Assembly (NCBI GenBank): GCA_022835595.1
Contig: BQUP01000009.1
Span: 186,001-250,000, forward strand
Reading direction: 5' to 3'
DNA: 64,000 bases
Origin: Cystobasidium ongulense
Taxonomy: Eukaryota; Basidiomycota; Cystobasidiomycetes; Cystobasidiales; Cystobasidiaceae
How positions within the stretch are numbered: position 1 is the first letter of the stretch; the number at the start of each line of letters is the position of its first letter. The notes below the pieces were generated by a model. That model searched no databases. It was not told the DNA's origin and worked only from the letters and a program-made list of their open reading frames with translations. Of the stretch, positions 11,393-24,700 are shown piece after piece. A program made the position numbers and the translations under genes.

Positions 11393-13729
11393 TCAATCAA
11401 CATACATATCTGTACTGCTCTCAGCCACATTTTCAGGCTGAACCGATGCGGTCCCGACTGGAGGTTCATTTGATACAGTATCGTCGGATCTCTTCAAGGT
11501 CTTGTCGGCTTGACGAGACTCGGAGGGTTCTGCACTTGCCTCCCGCTTCCGTGGCAAAGGGGGTAGAGGCAGCTTGGTGAAAAAGCTTGTCGAGGCAGTT
11601 GAAGGAAGGTCTACCCGGGAGTGAATAGCGTCCCATCGACTTAAGACTATTGTCGAGTATGACAGTTAGATCAAGCGGCAAGTGAGAAGTATTGTGATAA
11701 GCCCTTACAATCGATGGAAGAAGGCCCATAGAGACCCTGCACTCGCGATACAGTAGCTTCGATGGCGCTATGAACGGAAGCAATTAGTTAGACAACTGTT
11801 GTCACGCACGTCGCGCCGTTGGCCTACAAAGGCTTACCTTCTAGGTAGCCCTGGTACCATGATAGCTGCAAGAAGGATCTTCTGCCAATCCACTGGAGCT
11901 AGACCAGCCTTCCGTTTCCCCTTCTTTCCCTTGTCATTAGCAACTTCTCCTTGATCGGAACCTTCTCCGGCATCACTGTTCGCGGCTGTGTGCGTCCCGA
12001 AGTCGGCATCAGCAGTCGTATCTCTAGTCCCAGCTTCGGTAGTATTGTCTTGCATATCCTGGTCCCGAGCTCTCTCTTTGCCCTTGCCTTTGTCGCGAGC
12101 TTTACTCGCTACTTTGGCATTGCCCTTTCCCGCTGCCTTTTTCGCGGTGCTCGACTTCCGTCCCTTGACCTTCTCAGAGTCATCTTTCTTGTCGCGCGGT
12201 GGCTTGCGCATACCCTTCTTGTCTCTAAGGGAGGCGACTTTCAGCAAGACAGAATCAAGGGCGTGTTGAACTACTGCAGCCGTTGGCGGACCCAGATCTT
12301 CCACAATATCAAGGACAAGCTCATCCCTATTCAAGTATCGCGCAACGAAAGCTTCTTCTGAAGAAGGTGGAATAGAGTACTTTGATTTTCCGAATATCGT
12401 AGATCGCCAATCTACTCCTGTGCTTATGGTGGCTGGAAAGCTATAGTCGCGCTTAGTTTGCGTCCAAGCACGAATATGCATGGGTGTCATGCTTTTGATG
12501 ATCTCGTCCGGTAAGCTTGATTTGGAAAGGACAGACAAGGCTGTGGAAATGATAGCTTCCGGGAGGCTCGAAAGAAATCGACTATCATCTGACGAAGCCG
12601 GGGGATAAAGCGTATCCGCGTTCTTGACTTGGGGATCTCGCGCATGAGGCGGTCTAGGCCAGAGACTCCAGCTGTATGTGTTTTCGGCAAGAAGCATATC
12701 GAGAAAAGACATCGCTCTCCATTCTTTCTTGTCAATAAATAGCAGGCTAGGCCACTTCGCTCGTATAGACTTGGCTGATTCCGAAAATTCCCACCAGTAA
12801 AGAGAGCGAGATAGATCGCTAGACTCTTCTGCAAACACGGAACGTAGGAGAGCTGTGTAGTTGTCCGACTGGATGTATTCTCGGCCATGTGCGGTGTTGT
12901 TGAGCTGCGAGAGAATAGCCTGGTAGTCATGACTGTCTTTGCCTTCTGAATGACCAGTATCCGGCTTAGTCTCGCCTCCATCGTTATCTTCCTCACTAGA
13001 TGATACCTCCGTTTGCGTGCCAGAAGAAGCTGGCCCGCGTCGGTCAGCCGCTTCGTCGTTGGTGTGTGATTTGCCTTTGCCCTTCACGTCTACCGTACTC
13101 TGACTCGAAATAGCTGTCTTTATTGTCTCCCACCCAGCAGATGGAATAGGTCGTGATCTTAAAGGGCCTTTCTTGTCTAATTCCGTTTGTGGGAAGCGAA
13201 AGCGTAATCTTTTGGCTTGTGTAGACAAGTCACTTGACTTCTTATGCCTCCCTTTCTCTCTCCCTCTAGCTTCCTTTTGTCTGATTGAAGTTTGCTCATC
13301 CCGCTCTCTTGTATCGGCTTCAGATGCAGAAGTACTAGCGGCAGCTTGAGTATCCGTTTCTGAATTGTCAAGATTCGAAGTTGGCTCATCGTCTTCAGAG
13401 CCCTGCGCACGGCCTCTTCCTCGGGCTAATGCCCATGTACATTTCGTTCCCCTACTTTTGCATTGTGTGCAAGCTTGGGTAAAGTATTTGTGCCCATCGC
13501 AGCGGGATATAGCTTCCCTGCAAGGGATACAGACATTGTATTGTAATGCAAGTCGAGGCGGCGCTTTTGAAGTTTCAGTGAGCGTGATGATGCGAGACGG
13601 GCGGGGTCTATTGATGTTTCGTCGAGTAGAAAGCTTTCGAGTTCCTGCGCGTCTACCACTTGCCGGCTGGCTGGATGGACCAGCTTCGGGCTGCTCCGCC
13701 TCGTCTGCTTCAACCGCTGAACTTGACAT
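11393..13729 (-). CDS. Zn2Cys6 (Gal4-type) transcription factor, 734 aa
   Basis: Three exons (13729-11838, 11767-11709, 11646-11393) join to 734 codons. A binuclear zinc cluster lies at residues 67-97, with cysteines at 67, 70, 77, 87, 90 and 97. This fits C-x2-C-x6-C-x9-C-x2-C-x6-C of fungal Zn2Cys6 DNA-binding domains. An Arg-rich stretch precedes it, and a long Ser/Asp/Glu/Lys-rich linker follows. The middle part (about residues 290-480) contains Trp-rich ordered sequence such as SLYWWEFSESAKSIRAKWPS and may be the regulatory region; I did not recognise a standard fungal-specific TF domain. Lys-rich stretches around residues 510-560 could be nuclear-localisation signals. The target genes cannot be inferred. 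Confidence 0.8.
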
Positions 13730-14605
13730 GGCGATGGCGCTCGGACTCCGTTGAGCGCTCTATATCCACCACTTTAGCAGAATATCGTATCCGAAAGTCC
13801 AGTACGAGCATGACTGGCTTTATGGTAGCTTGACTTGCTGCTGAGATAGTGTTAGAACAGGATGGAACAACTTTGTCCTGCTTTGATCAGAGATAGCAAA
13901 GGCGCCGATCGACCTTTTCAAGAGACTCTTTTCTGTAACTACCATCAATTCTCATTTGAGACGCCAGCAGCATACAAGAAGAATCAGATTTCAAAGTGGT
14001 TTTTTGTTTCTCTCTAACTTTCAGAGTAAAACACCTGCGTTTCTGCGTTTCCCGGCACACCCAAGCCAAAGATGGGTCTATCACGTCAAAATGAAGCCCT
14101 CAAGTATGGCAGCAGGTACGGCAAGCTCTCTTCCGATAATGTATACATGCTGTGAAGAACTTCATGCAGCCTCACTCGAATCCTTGCAATGACCGATCCT
14201 GGCTAGTGAACGGTCAGAAAGTCTTCAGCCTTCGATACTGAGTGCAAAGGAAAGGCCAACTGAGTCATGGGCTGGACTTCCTGATGTGCGGTATTGTCCA
14301 ATGCCCATGTTAACTAAAAGTACCCTATCCAAGCAGCACGCTAAGAACTCCGTTTCAGATTCTGTAAAGCGAGCTGGTACCCAAGAGCTGATAGTTCATC
14401 CGTAGATCAGTCACCATACCCTAAACCCAAGTGAGGCCAGCGTGGCTGGCTCTCGCGATAGCATCGCTTACCCTCGACGGAAGCACTGTCAGCAGAAACG
14501 TATGGCAATTCGGCCGTCGTAATGGCGCAGTTCCCATCCATCTACTACGGCGCTCAGGACACGATTAGGATGCAGTAGTAGGAATTAGGCCATCTACAGC
14601 ATATC
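13730..14605. other. intergenic, upstream of Zn2Cys6 gene
   Basis: These 876 bases hold no coding frame that I can support. A 78-codon plus-strand frame at 13956-14192 has no family features. This is probably the promoter of the Zn2Cys6 gene plus spacer. Confidence 0.4.
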
Positions 14606-15135
14606 CTAATTGACCTCTCCTATTGGGAGGAGTGTAGCACTTGTCTCATGCACGACACCTCGCTTCTCAAACCATTCTGCTTCGGTAGCAATCTTTTCAA
14701 AGCCGAATCTAGAAAAAGAAGCTCTTTCATCTTCACTGAGAGCTGAAGCATACGCGACCAGCCCATTGGCATCAGACCTTCTATACAGAATCCTTGAGCA
14801 GAGCAGCTCCAACCCCTCTTCTTTGAAATGTAGGCGTTACGAACACTTCGCTAAGTTCTTACTCACCAGCGTGAATTATACCGGAGGCGCTCGACCCAAG
14901 CTTCTCCCATGAGGATGTACCTCTCAATTTTCCTGGCCTGACAGAAGTAGTGTAGTCGCCCGGCATGCCTCTTTCACGGGGTTATCGAGCAAGACTTGCC
15001 AGGTGGAGTGCGACACTAACTCTCCAGAAGATGCTCTTTCGCAAGCTAAATATCGCGATGAATCAGCGATAGAGTGAGAACTGTAAGGGAACAACTGTTG
15101 AATCAATGCATCATACTCAAAAAGAGGTAACGTGG
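14606..15135 (-). pseudogene. GNAT-family N-acetyltransferase relic
   Basis: Three minus-strand pieces in GNAT order can be read but not joined. The first is EYDALIQQLFPY followed by SRYLACERASSGELVSHSTW (15130-14930), like the N-terminal strands that end in a GExVGxxxW turn. The second is VFVTPTFQRRGVGAALL (near 14845-14800), the acetyl-CoA-binding Q/RxxGxG/A motif A. The third is DANGLVAYASA and FSRFGFEKI (14765-14690), the motif-B region. Motif A and the third piece lie in different frames, and the only candidate intron between the first two is 16 bases. No convincing start codon precedes the first piece. I call it a decayed gene; heavy sequencing error or very unusual introns are the alternatives. 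Confidence 0.55.
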
Positions 15136-15724
15136 ATAGAAGTTATTCAGATACTGTGTGTCCTGTATATATGTCTGGTAGATTGACCTGTTTTATGTCA
15201 GATGGTCAAGATGGTTCGGGCTGTACAGTATTCTAAATGGCAGAACATCCTTCCGACTTAGGGCAGTCGTAGCAAGTACGAAAATGGTTAACGCTATAGT
15301 GCCATTGTGTATAGTTGCTTGTAGCAGTAGTACAAGAGAAGAAAAAAGCCTGCGCTGCAAGCATCCGGAGAAATAGGGAAGATCGAGACTACTTAGGCGC
15401 AGCTTTTGAGCTTCCATTTCGAGAAGGACTAGAAGACTTACCTACGCATGCTTGTAGCTGTGGATGTGAGTCAGAGAAAATGTTGTCTGGTTGCACCCGT
15501 GCTCATCCGGATTGCATTGCTCAGGCGTGCATCTCCCGGTGATCCTCTGATCCTCCCTCCCGAACCGACCGATTCGACTGGCGCGATCTGCAAGTCGAGC
15601 ACTTGACATCTCATAATTGAACATCATCAGATCTCATCTATCATTTCCTGCATGAACGAGGTGCGGTGACAGCTGCATCACGTAAGCGAGAGCGGCGAGC
15701 ACCAATCCAGAGAGCAGCGCAGCC
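15136..15724. other. upstream region of the WC-2-like gene
   Basis: This is probably promoter and 5' UTR of the WC-2-like gene that starts at 15725. I found no separate gene; the short open frames on both strands are unremarkable. Confidence 0.4.
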
Positions 15725-18700
15725 ATGGGCGACTCGGTGCTGGAGGCTTCGAACTCGTATCAAGCAGCCGGATCCATCGACAATCGACAGGCCACCACCT
15801 ACGGCCAGGCAGGAACTTCAAGTGGGTATAACAACACCAGCACTTCAAGCAATACAAGATACAACCAACCCTCTCCTCCCAGCTTCAAACAAGCTGCAGG
15901 CAACAACCCCAGCACTACTTCCCAATACGGCGGTCAGTATCCCGATCACGGCTACAACAACCAGCAGCAGCAACAGCAGTCCGCCTCGTCGCAGCAGCAG
16001 TACTCGCAGGATACCGCCTTCCAGACACCTCGTCCGCCCCGTCAGAGCGCCCCATACTCGCAGACCGACTCCCGTCCCGCTTCGGCTGCTGGAAACGCGT
16101 CGTCGTCTTCCAGCTTCCACGACGAGTACCGCAAGACGGGCAGCAGCAACCAGTACAGCAGCTATTCTGCGAGCATGACTACGGCAGACAACATGGCTTC
16201 GAATCAATCGCAGCAGCATACCTACCCTCACCAGTCGTCGCATCCGCGCGCTGACGCCAATTATGTGAGAGCTGCCCACTGAAACAGGCAGTATACAGTA
16301 CTTGTGGCTGACCAGGCGCTTCATCGCATCTCATGCTTCTTACACCACGTATTCCCGTCTTCTGCTTTCCTCTGCCCTCTGCCTGTGCCGCTCACGCTCC
16401 TCTGGCTTACTCTTCCGCCTGATAATATCTGCTTCACGTCCTGCTATCCGCGCTTGGCACTCCTGATCCGCCACCCGCTCTCTGCAGGCTGATACCCCGC
16501 TTATACCCCAACGACCATCGACAACTCAGCAAGAACAGTCGAGTCCTGGCAACAGCAGCAACAACAACCCGAATAACAGCAATGATCAAAATGTAGCATA
16601 TCAATATGGAGCCGCTCAGCCGCAACGCACAGTTTCGGGCGGCTTCGATACCGTGAAAGCTGGACCACCCTCTCCAGGTTCAAAGATGGATCTTCTACCA
16701 TTCCCACACAACCATCACCAGACGTCATCTTCCTCCAATCAGCATGCTCAACAGCAGTCTTCATCGTCACGTACGGAAGATGCAAACACATCGTCGTCGC
16801 ACAGGCATCGAAGCAGTAAGTGCGCTCCTAGCTTGGAAAGTTCTGAAAGGACTTTTCTTTTCTAACCTGTTTATGCGATATCCCAGACCGCTCTTCAAAC
16901 CATCACAGCAATTCACAAGCCCAGTCTTCCCAATCTTACACTTCCAAATCACAGCGTCCCACTTCCCAAACAGCACAAATGCCGACAGCTCCTGCCACAG
17001 AGCAACCATATCATGAACCTGTAGCACCTTCATCAGGTCGCTCAGCGAACTCGAAAGGATCAAGTACGACATCCGAGTTTACTAAACGAAAGAACTGGTC
17101 ACAGCGTATCGTCGAAGAAATGCAGGACATCTTACACGTTCTAGCACCAGATGGGACCGTCTTGTTCGTTTCCCCTAGCGTTACCGAGTTATGCGGATTA
17201 TCGCCTGAAGAAATGGTTGGGAAATCCATAACCGAATTCATGGAACAATCCGATGTTGAACATTTCGAACAGGAATTTAGAAATTCTATCATGACAGAAA
17301 GTTCTTTGATCACTTATTTCAGATTGAAGAAAACTGGAGCATCTAGGACCAATAGTAGAACTGCTATGGATGCTTCGTTTAATAGTGCTCGCGCAGGTGG
17401 ACTCGCGAATTTGAAAGAGGAAGATTCGGATGATTCGGCTCACCATCTTCAGAATGACCTGAGCCTCTCAAACGCTGCTGCTGAAGCGGTGGCTGCTATC
17501 AACCTACATAGTGACAGTTTACTATTGGAAGTTACTGGTACTCCGTATTATACTACTACGGATGGTGGCAAGCACAAGAAGGGGGACAGAAGAAGAGATA
17601 GGGCATACGACAGCGAAGGTAGAATGGATGCTGACGAAGACGACGAAGGAGAAAATGAAGCTGGAAAAGAGAGCAATTCTTCATCGTCAGGCAATAGTGA
17701 TCCAAACAGCAAGTCTAGAAATTCAAGAAGAACAGTCAAAACTTGTAAATGCTTTTTCGCTATGGCTCGCCCTTATCCATCGCGCAATAACGCAACTCTT
17801 GATACTTTCCTCGAACTCAAAGTTGAAAATGAAAAGCTGAGAATGAAATTGGCGGATATATATCGTGAGATTGAAGGTGGCGATGATGATTCTCCAGCGA
17901 ACCAAAATAACAGCGTAGGAGCTGGACAGGATTATTCTGGAATGGGAGTGACACATGCGGATGATGGCAGTGAATTCCAATTGAGAAACGCACAAAACCA
18001 ACCTCCAAAAGCATACTTCGGTGCTGATCCTCTAGCTGTTGAAACGAATCGTGAACGGCAAATATCGGGATTCCCTAACAGGACAGCTGGTAATTTCTCT
18101 CAAAATGTTCACTCTCAACAACAACAGCAGGGTCAAAATGCTTCAGGGTCAGGGTATGCGAATTCTAGGCAGGATTATGAGAAGGAACGAGGTCAATATG
18201 CGTATCAGCAGCAGCGTGGGGATGGGCAGTACGACGCTCAGATGCATACTGCGCCTGGTATGAGAGGTGGACCTATCGATTCGGGAGATGGATTGATCTC
18301 TTCAGCTGGATTGATACCCTCTACCTCGAATACATATGGTGCACTGGGTATAGGTATCTCGGCAGCAGCAAGAGCAGCCGTCCTTAATCATCCGAATAAT
18401 GGTGACGACAACTCTATGCAAAACAATCAGAGTGCGAGTAATGCTCATCATCACAGCAATCATGGTACAGCTGCACACCATTCGACCTCGGCATCAGCAT
18501 CAGCTGCTTCAGCCGCCGCCACCGCTGCAGCAGCTGAAGATAAGAAGAAGAAAATGAAAAAACAGAGAACGGATGAAGGAGAATTCGTGTGTAGAGATTG
18601 CGGGACTGTTGATTCTCCGGAATGGAGAAGAGGTCCTTTGGGTCCGAAGACTTTGTGTAATGCTGTAAGTGGTCTCTCTTTCTCGCTTTCCGGAGCTGCA

Positions 18701-18836
18701 GTCTAGAAGAAGACAGTTGACTGACTTGCGAATTCTGTTCTCGTCTGATCAGTGCGGACTGAGATGGGCGAAGAAGAATAAACAACAGCAACGGAATTCC
18801 ATAGGCGGCATTGATAATATAATCACGGCAAAGTAA
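15725..18836 (+). CDS. wc-2: White-Collar-2-like PAS/GATA transcription factor, 909 aa
   Basis: Four exons (15725-16264, 16488-16815, 16887-18664, 18753-18836) give 909 codons. The first 350 residues are Ser/Gln/Asn-rich with a CAG-type Gln run. A PAS domain spans about residues 357-440 (RKNWSQRIVEEMQDILHVL, FVSPSVTELCGLSPEEMVGK). Acidic, Gln-rich and Ala-rich linkers follow. A single C-terminal GATA finger (about 857-890) reads CRDCGTVDSPEWRRGPLGPK then LCNACGLRWAK, with the C-x2-C-x18-C-x2-C spacing of WC-2; an intron cuts the finger between the Ala and Cys codons of LCNAC. In fungi WC-2 pairs through PAS with the blue-light receptor WC-1 and binds light-responsive promoters. A short helix with charged heptads (FLELKVENEKLRMKLADIY) sits between PAS and finger. 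No LOV domain is present, which argues against WC-1. Confidence 0.92.
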
Positions 18837-20040
18837 AGATCTCCAAGGTTTCTTGCAATCGCGCGATTTCGCTTCCGACGTTTCCCCCATTCGCCAAATT
18901 TGTGCAGGTTGGACGATCTCTTGGCTGTGCTGGGCCTGCCGTGGAGGTTCTATGCTGCACATTCAATGGCTATTGGTGCCAGAAAGCTGCCTGAGAGACG
19001 ACCTTAGGTATGCCTTAGTATGGCTATATCGGCCACAATGCCAGTTGACAAGACTACGAGACGGCAAGATGCGTCCTGAAACTCAGACGAGCTCCGATGC
19101 CTTTTCGGAGCATTTAACCAGGGAGTCTCCCTTGTGGCAGACTATTTCCCTTTCCTACTTTTGATACCACCATTTGTATGTTTACACAAGATCGCATTCC
19201 TTTCCGTGCCAATTCATATGTAAATTTTAGATGCATTACACAATCTGGGATAACAAGTTCGTTTCTTCTGGGTACACATAGTCATGATGCTGCGTGGTCC
19301 AGTCGTGAAGGTTTTCAAACATGAGTGGGTCAGATTTTTCGCACTGTCGGGTTTTTGATCGAGCACAAAGCTGCCCGGTCTGGCGAAGTCGGGTACAGGA
19401 TGAACACTAGAATATACTACCAAGCAACACAGCTGAGAGGTACACTGTAGTGCTGCGTTGCAATTCGTCTGTGGCCGGTGTCCATCCTGCCTTGTCCACA
19501 GCTTCGCGCTGAGGAAGGCCCGATCGAAACTCCCGCTTCCCCTATTCTGATTCCTTCCGCGACTTCCAGCCACCAAAGTTGCGGGCAATCCACGCAGGTG
19601 CAGGCAATGGATCGCATCTCGACACTGTGTCAAGACATTAATCCCCCACACACCAGGTGAGCAGCGCTGTGGACAGGATAGGATACCGTAGACCACAGCT
19701 GACCCTGCGTGCCGCTCCTAGTTTTCAGGTTAGTCGGTTCACTTGAAGCAAGTCACGAGCAAGCGGGCAGGCAGAGAGAGACTGGAGGCAAACAGGATAG
19801 CATTCGTGCAGTGTTGCTTGGTCGTCCTCGCTTGGCTTGTCGTGCAGAGATTACACTACAAACGAGAGCCAGGATATTGACTTTGTGCTTTCTCTCGCTT
19901 TCGCTTTACATCAACACCAACCATCAACCCGACAACTATACTCGAACATCGCTGCTTTGCTGCAACCGCACATCCTTGAACGCTACAACGTTGCCTTCTA
20001 CCTGCACGCACATACACACTCTCGCTTCAATCCGAACAGA
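18837..20040. other. intergenic and eL6 promoter
   Basis: These 1.2 kb separate WC-2 from eL6. Near its 3' end is a pyrimidine-rich tract (about 19888-19910), common upstream of ribosomal-protein genes. A 160-codon minus-strand frame at 19214-19696 lacks any family signal, and I do not call it. Confidence 0.4.
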
Positions 20041-20915
20041 ATGGGTTCCAACACAAAGCTTGCGGGCAACGTCGAGCGACTATCCAAGTCGCAGATCCGC
20101 TCACGCCGAAGCGCCGTTCCCAAGAACGCTGCTAAGCCTGAAGCTGCCGCTGAGCCAGCTGCCACCAAGACCAAGTCTGTTGGCGGAAAGAACAACGGCT
20201 CCTCGAGATCTGTTGCCGCTGTCAAGGCGCCCAAGTACTACGAGAACGCCGCCGAGACCAAGCAAAAGGTGCGTTTGAGAGCATATGGCGGACTTTGAAG
20301 CCAGACGAGGCTATACCGTTAGATGGGTCGTAACGGTATGCTGATGTATCCGTCTTGTCTGTTCTACAGGTCGCCCGCAAGTCAGCTACCACTGCCAAGC
20401 TACGCTCTTCCATCACCCCAGGCTCCGTCCTCATCCTCCTCGCTGGTCGATTCAGAGGCAAGCGTGTTGTCTTCCTCAAGCAACTACCTTCCGGACTTCT
20501 CCTCGTCAGCGGACCTTACAAGATCAACGGTGTCCCATTGCGCCGGGTCAACCAGGCCTACGTTATCGCCACCTCCACCAAGGTTGACGTCTCTTCGCTG
20601 ACCGTGAGTGAAACCGAGAGAAACGACTATTGGAGACCGTAGCTTACCTTGTCATCACAGGTCGACGAGAAGATCAACGACGCATACTTCTCCAAGGACT
20701 CCAAGCGCCGCAGCAACGGCAGCGAGAAGGAGTTCTTCGGTGACAAGAAGGAAGGAAGCGAGAAGAAGGCTTTCCCATCCGAGAAGGCCGATGACCAGAA
20801 GAAGGTCGACAAGGCACTCCTAGCTGAGATTGCAAAGACCGAGCACCTCGCCAAGTACCTCTCCTCGACATTCGCTCTTTCAAAGGGACAGTTCCCTCAC
20901 CTCATGAAGTTCTAA
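20041..20915 (+). CDS. RPL6: 60S ribosomal protein L6 (eL6), 238 aa
   Basis: Three exons (20041-20268, 20370-20603, 20661-20915) give 238 codons. The core matches eL6: [40 protein letters not shown] and [12 protein letters not shown], then a Lys-rich segment and a C-terminal helix ending [14 protein letters not shown]. The N-terminal 75 residues are basic and Ala-rich, as usual in fungal and animal eL6. It is a structural protein of the cytosolic large ribosomal subunit. Both introns have clean GTGNGT donors and CAG acceptors, and codon choice is strongly C-ending, as expected for a highly expressed gene. Confidence 0.97.
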
Positions 20916-21720
20916 ATTATCGAATAAAGAGGAGAGTGATGAGATGAAGTAGAAGAGAATATGAGAACGAAGCAAGAGTATGAGAACAGATGGGGATGAC
21001 AAGAGTGGGACTTTTTTTCCGAGGGGTCAAACCTATTCTTCGAGTACCCGTCTTGAACGGCGACAACCCACCCTTTTTTTACCCCGACGACTGTCACGGA
21101 TTCTTCGAATGTGTCGACCTGGACTGCAACTTGAACAGCTTGTTGACCACTTGGAGATCTGAGATTTGTCGTCACCCACACCCCACCCAAAATAAACCCC
21201 TCGAAGCGTCTACATCACCTCGTTACTTGTATACACTAGCTTTAGTCGTTTGGTAGTTAATTCCCTTCCTGGCTAGATTGTGTGCAGCAATGGGCAGACG
21301 TGCTTTTCAATATGAAACACTACTTTACTGATGGCCTGTATCACTGATGGCTGATGGTAAATGAGCGGCTAGATGGACAGTGAATGCCTGATTACTCAGC
21401 TTGCTGGGGCTGTGCTCAGTGGTGGCTGAATGAACTGCATGAAGCTTCCCAGTCTGGATAAAGTGCAGATAAGATGCAAGTGAATGCACGTTCCAGGCTG
21501 ACATTGCATCCAAAGTTGGCTTTGTTTGGTTCTTGCGGTCATATTCTTGTCTATGCATGGGCGATCACGTTTGTCTGCCTTGCCTCGTTCGTGCCATCTG
21601 CCTTGAACTCGTTACAACGTCTTGATATTGTTCAGTCAAATCAGTGGAAGAACGCTACACACTCCACCAGACACATCTCTCAAGTCACTATTCACACTTT
21701 CCACGGACTAAGCTCAGCGC
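20916..21720. other. intergenic between eL6 and KCS1
   Basis: This is eL6 3' UTR followed by the KCS1 upstream region. Two poly-T runs (about 21013 and 21074) are the only notable composition. I see no gene. Confidence 0.4.
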
Positions 21721-24700
21721 ATGGGAGCCGTGGCCACTCCATCGAGCTCATCAAGCACAACGACGACGACTTCGCCATGCATCAATGACAGCAATGGTGG
21801 CCCTCCTGCTGCTGCATCGGCTACGCCGAGACAGCCTCTAGCCATCATACCGCCGACTAGGCATGCTCTGGCTCACTTGGACGACCATGGCGGACTAGGC
21901 GAATGCTACTCGTCTTCGCCGGGAGTTGCGCAGATTCACTATCGCCAAGCAGAGCATGGCCATGAAGACGACGACGATGATGCGGTGGATGACGACGAAG
22001 ACGACGGTGGAGTCCAGACGAGTCCGCCTCGCAAGATGAGACCTGCGGCTGGTCTGCCCCAGCAGCAGAGCAGCATAGCGGGCAAGCAGCAGCAAATAGC
22101 AGCCGGATCGCAGGACGCAGAAGAGCACGAAGAGGAGGATGTAGGTGGATCGAGAAAAGCCAGTGTATCCCTACAGCTATTTAAACAGGCTGCCAAAGCG
22201 GCCGCATCGGCTGCGAGAGAACGACAGAGCAGCTCGAATAAACCATCCTCACGGCCTGTTACGCCCACGAGGCAGAACAGCGAGAAGAACAATAGTGTCG
22301 GTACAAGCAGCGGTAGTGGAGCATTGCAGAATGAAACATTCAAACAACCTAAACTGCCTGCAACTGCTTCAACTCCCAAGTTATCCAGTGTCACTGTTCC
22401 CTTTAACTCGTCCTCGCGCAGTGGAGATGGAAACGATCCTGCATCAAGTACGAATGGCTTAGAAGACCTGCATGTGAATGCTGAAGAATGGGACTTGCCT
22501 CGTATCCAGAGACAAGTCAAACCTTCTTCGCAGTCTTTGAAGTCTAATGCTGGCATTTCGCATGTCGTCTCGACACCTCAAATCGCGGTCCCGCCGAAAG
22601 ATAAAGATGGAGCGTCTGCGTCCGCTACTTCAGGATCAGCTACGTCTTCATGGACAGCAACTTCTGCCATAATTACATCAATACCCAACTCGGATAGAGG
22701 GAGATCAGCATCAGCCGCGTCGTCCTCTTCTGGCAATTCATCTGCGACTGGCTCGGCGAGTTCCAGCAACAGCATGACTACCACTACTATCCAGCTCGAA
22801 TATCGCAACTCGAGCAAGAGTAGATCAGCAAGTGTTATATCAGTTGAAGCCACTCTGGAAGAACATTCGCCTAAACACCCTCATCATTCCCATACTTTAC
22901 CCCTCCACCGACCTGCTTCTCCATCCTCTTTCTTTCCACCACATTCGCATAATCAGCATCAGCATCATCATTCTCATCAAAGTAGGCATACACCATCACG
23001 AACAGGCTCGTCTGGGCCAACGTCTCCTTCGCTTGCTCATATACAGCAGCTTCATTTCCCTACTTCTTCAAGTCACCATCATCAGCAGCAACAGCAGCAA
23101 CAGTATCGTTTGGCATACCCCCGCAACTCGTCTGCAGCTGCATATGGCTTTGACGAACTTCCCGATGTTCCCTCTCGGCCTCAAGCTCCTTCCCGCTCCT
23201 CCTCAGCTGCTTCATCGACACGCAGTACGCCTGTCACTAGTCATGGGCCTTTCGCATCGGCATATAACAAGCATGCCGCCGCCGATTATCCCTCACCTGC
23301 AAGAGAGCGCATCGTCAGCTCACCAGCCGAATCTCCTTCCGTCCTGTCTGCCAAAGCCTCGTTCTTCACTTCTAATCTAGCTAGATCCCGCCCTCCTTCC
23401 CCGAAGCCTATCCTTCTCTCCGGCGATGCCGCAAACGCATTGCCTGCGCCTGCATCAAATGTGCCTTCCTCATTGGCGAATACAACGCCGCATGTGGTGA
23501 CTTGCTCCCCTCCTTCGTCGCCATCTCTCTTGAATGGCTCTGTGTCTAATCAAGGCAACATCTCTTCGATTTCGGAAACATCTTACCCTTCGACCAAGTC
23601 CTCTGTCATACAAAGTACATATCCTGGTAGTGGCAGCTCGACAGGCGAGACTTCTATACTCGCTGCATCGCTACCTACTGGTCTAGCTTCTCCCACCGAT
23701 GCTTCTGGAACTACTTCATCTGGCATCATGAGTCCTTCGACTTCGGCACCCGCTTCGATGCCCCCTGCATCAGCTCTAGAGTCTTTCGTAGGCAGCAACA
23801 ATAGCAGTGATCTTTTCTCTAGATCTCCTGGTACGAAGCTGCCTCAGATCAATACGACAGTATCGCCCTCTATGCCATTACGAAGGAAGAGCTTCAAAAT
23901 AGTATCTACCTCTCGCTCGCGTGAGCCTAGTGGCTCTCTTTCGGGAACCGGTCCTGCGAGCAGTAAGATGGACAGAACCGTCAACACTTCCTCGGGGTCA
24001 GACAAATCCGCAGCTTCAGACAAAAATAAAAGCAAAACCTCAGCTGTTGCTTCCGCTGATGTCGATGATATTCTGGAGGAAGGCACACCAAAATCAAATG
24101 ATTTTGTTGAACGTGTCAAGTCGGCTGTTGACGCCGCTGTATCTGCCGTCACTTCTAGACCTGCAAGAAAATCGATTTCTTCAGGCACTGCTACGGTTAT
24201 GGAGGATGAAAAGGAGAATGAAACACATGACGATCCGAAGCAACTCGATAGAGAAGACGCAACAGAAGATCATGAAGACCATGATTACGAGCTTGAACTA
24301 GAAGATGGTGATGTAGAAGGCAAACATCGAGCTGTCATCTTGCCTAACAATGTTCAAAAAGATCAGACTCAGCCAGATAAATTTAAAGAATCGCGACTTC
24401 AACATGCTCAAAGTGCACCTCTGCCCAAACCTTCACCTGTCAAGCGATCTGCTACCTTCAAACGCGAGCCGGAGTACGAGAGCTCGATGACGCTTGATGT
24501 ACCTGGTTTGCACGGTGACTATCATGATGAGGGTGAAGACGAAATGGAAATGGAATTCGCTTCATCTGCGTCTTCGGCTAGGAGAGCAGACAGTGTCAGC
24601 GCTTCAGAAAGCGAGTATTCCGTCTCTGCTGGCGAAGAAGAGCCTGAAATGGAAGCTCCGCAACCACCGTAAGTTCCGATTGTTCGAGTCTGGAAACGTG

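Noticed and set aside
14845-14880. 16-base intron to mend the GNAT relic
   Set aside because: Far too short to splice, and the later frame conflict would remain.
15845-16324. 159-codon minus-strand frame with Val/Leu/Arg-rich sequence
   Set aside because: Antisense to the Gln/Ser-rich first exon of WC-2; CAG-type repeats read backwards give such frames.
19214-19696. 160-codon minus-strand frame between WC-2 and eL6
   Set aside because: Cys/Arg-rich random-looking composition, no motif, no intron signals around it, and it lies in the eL6 upstream region.
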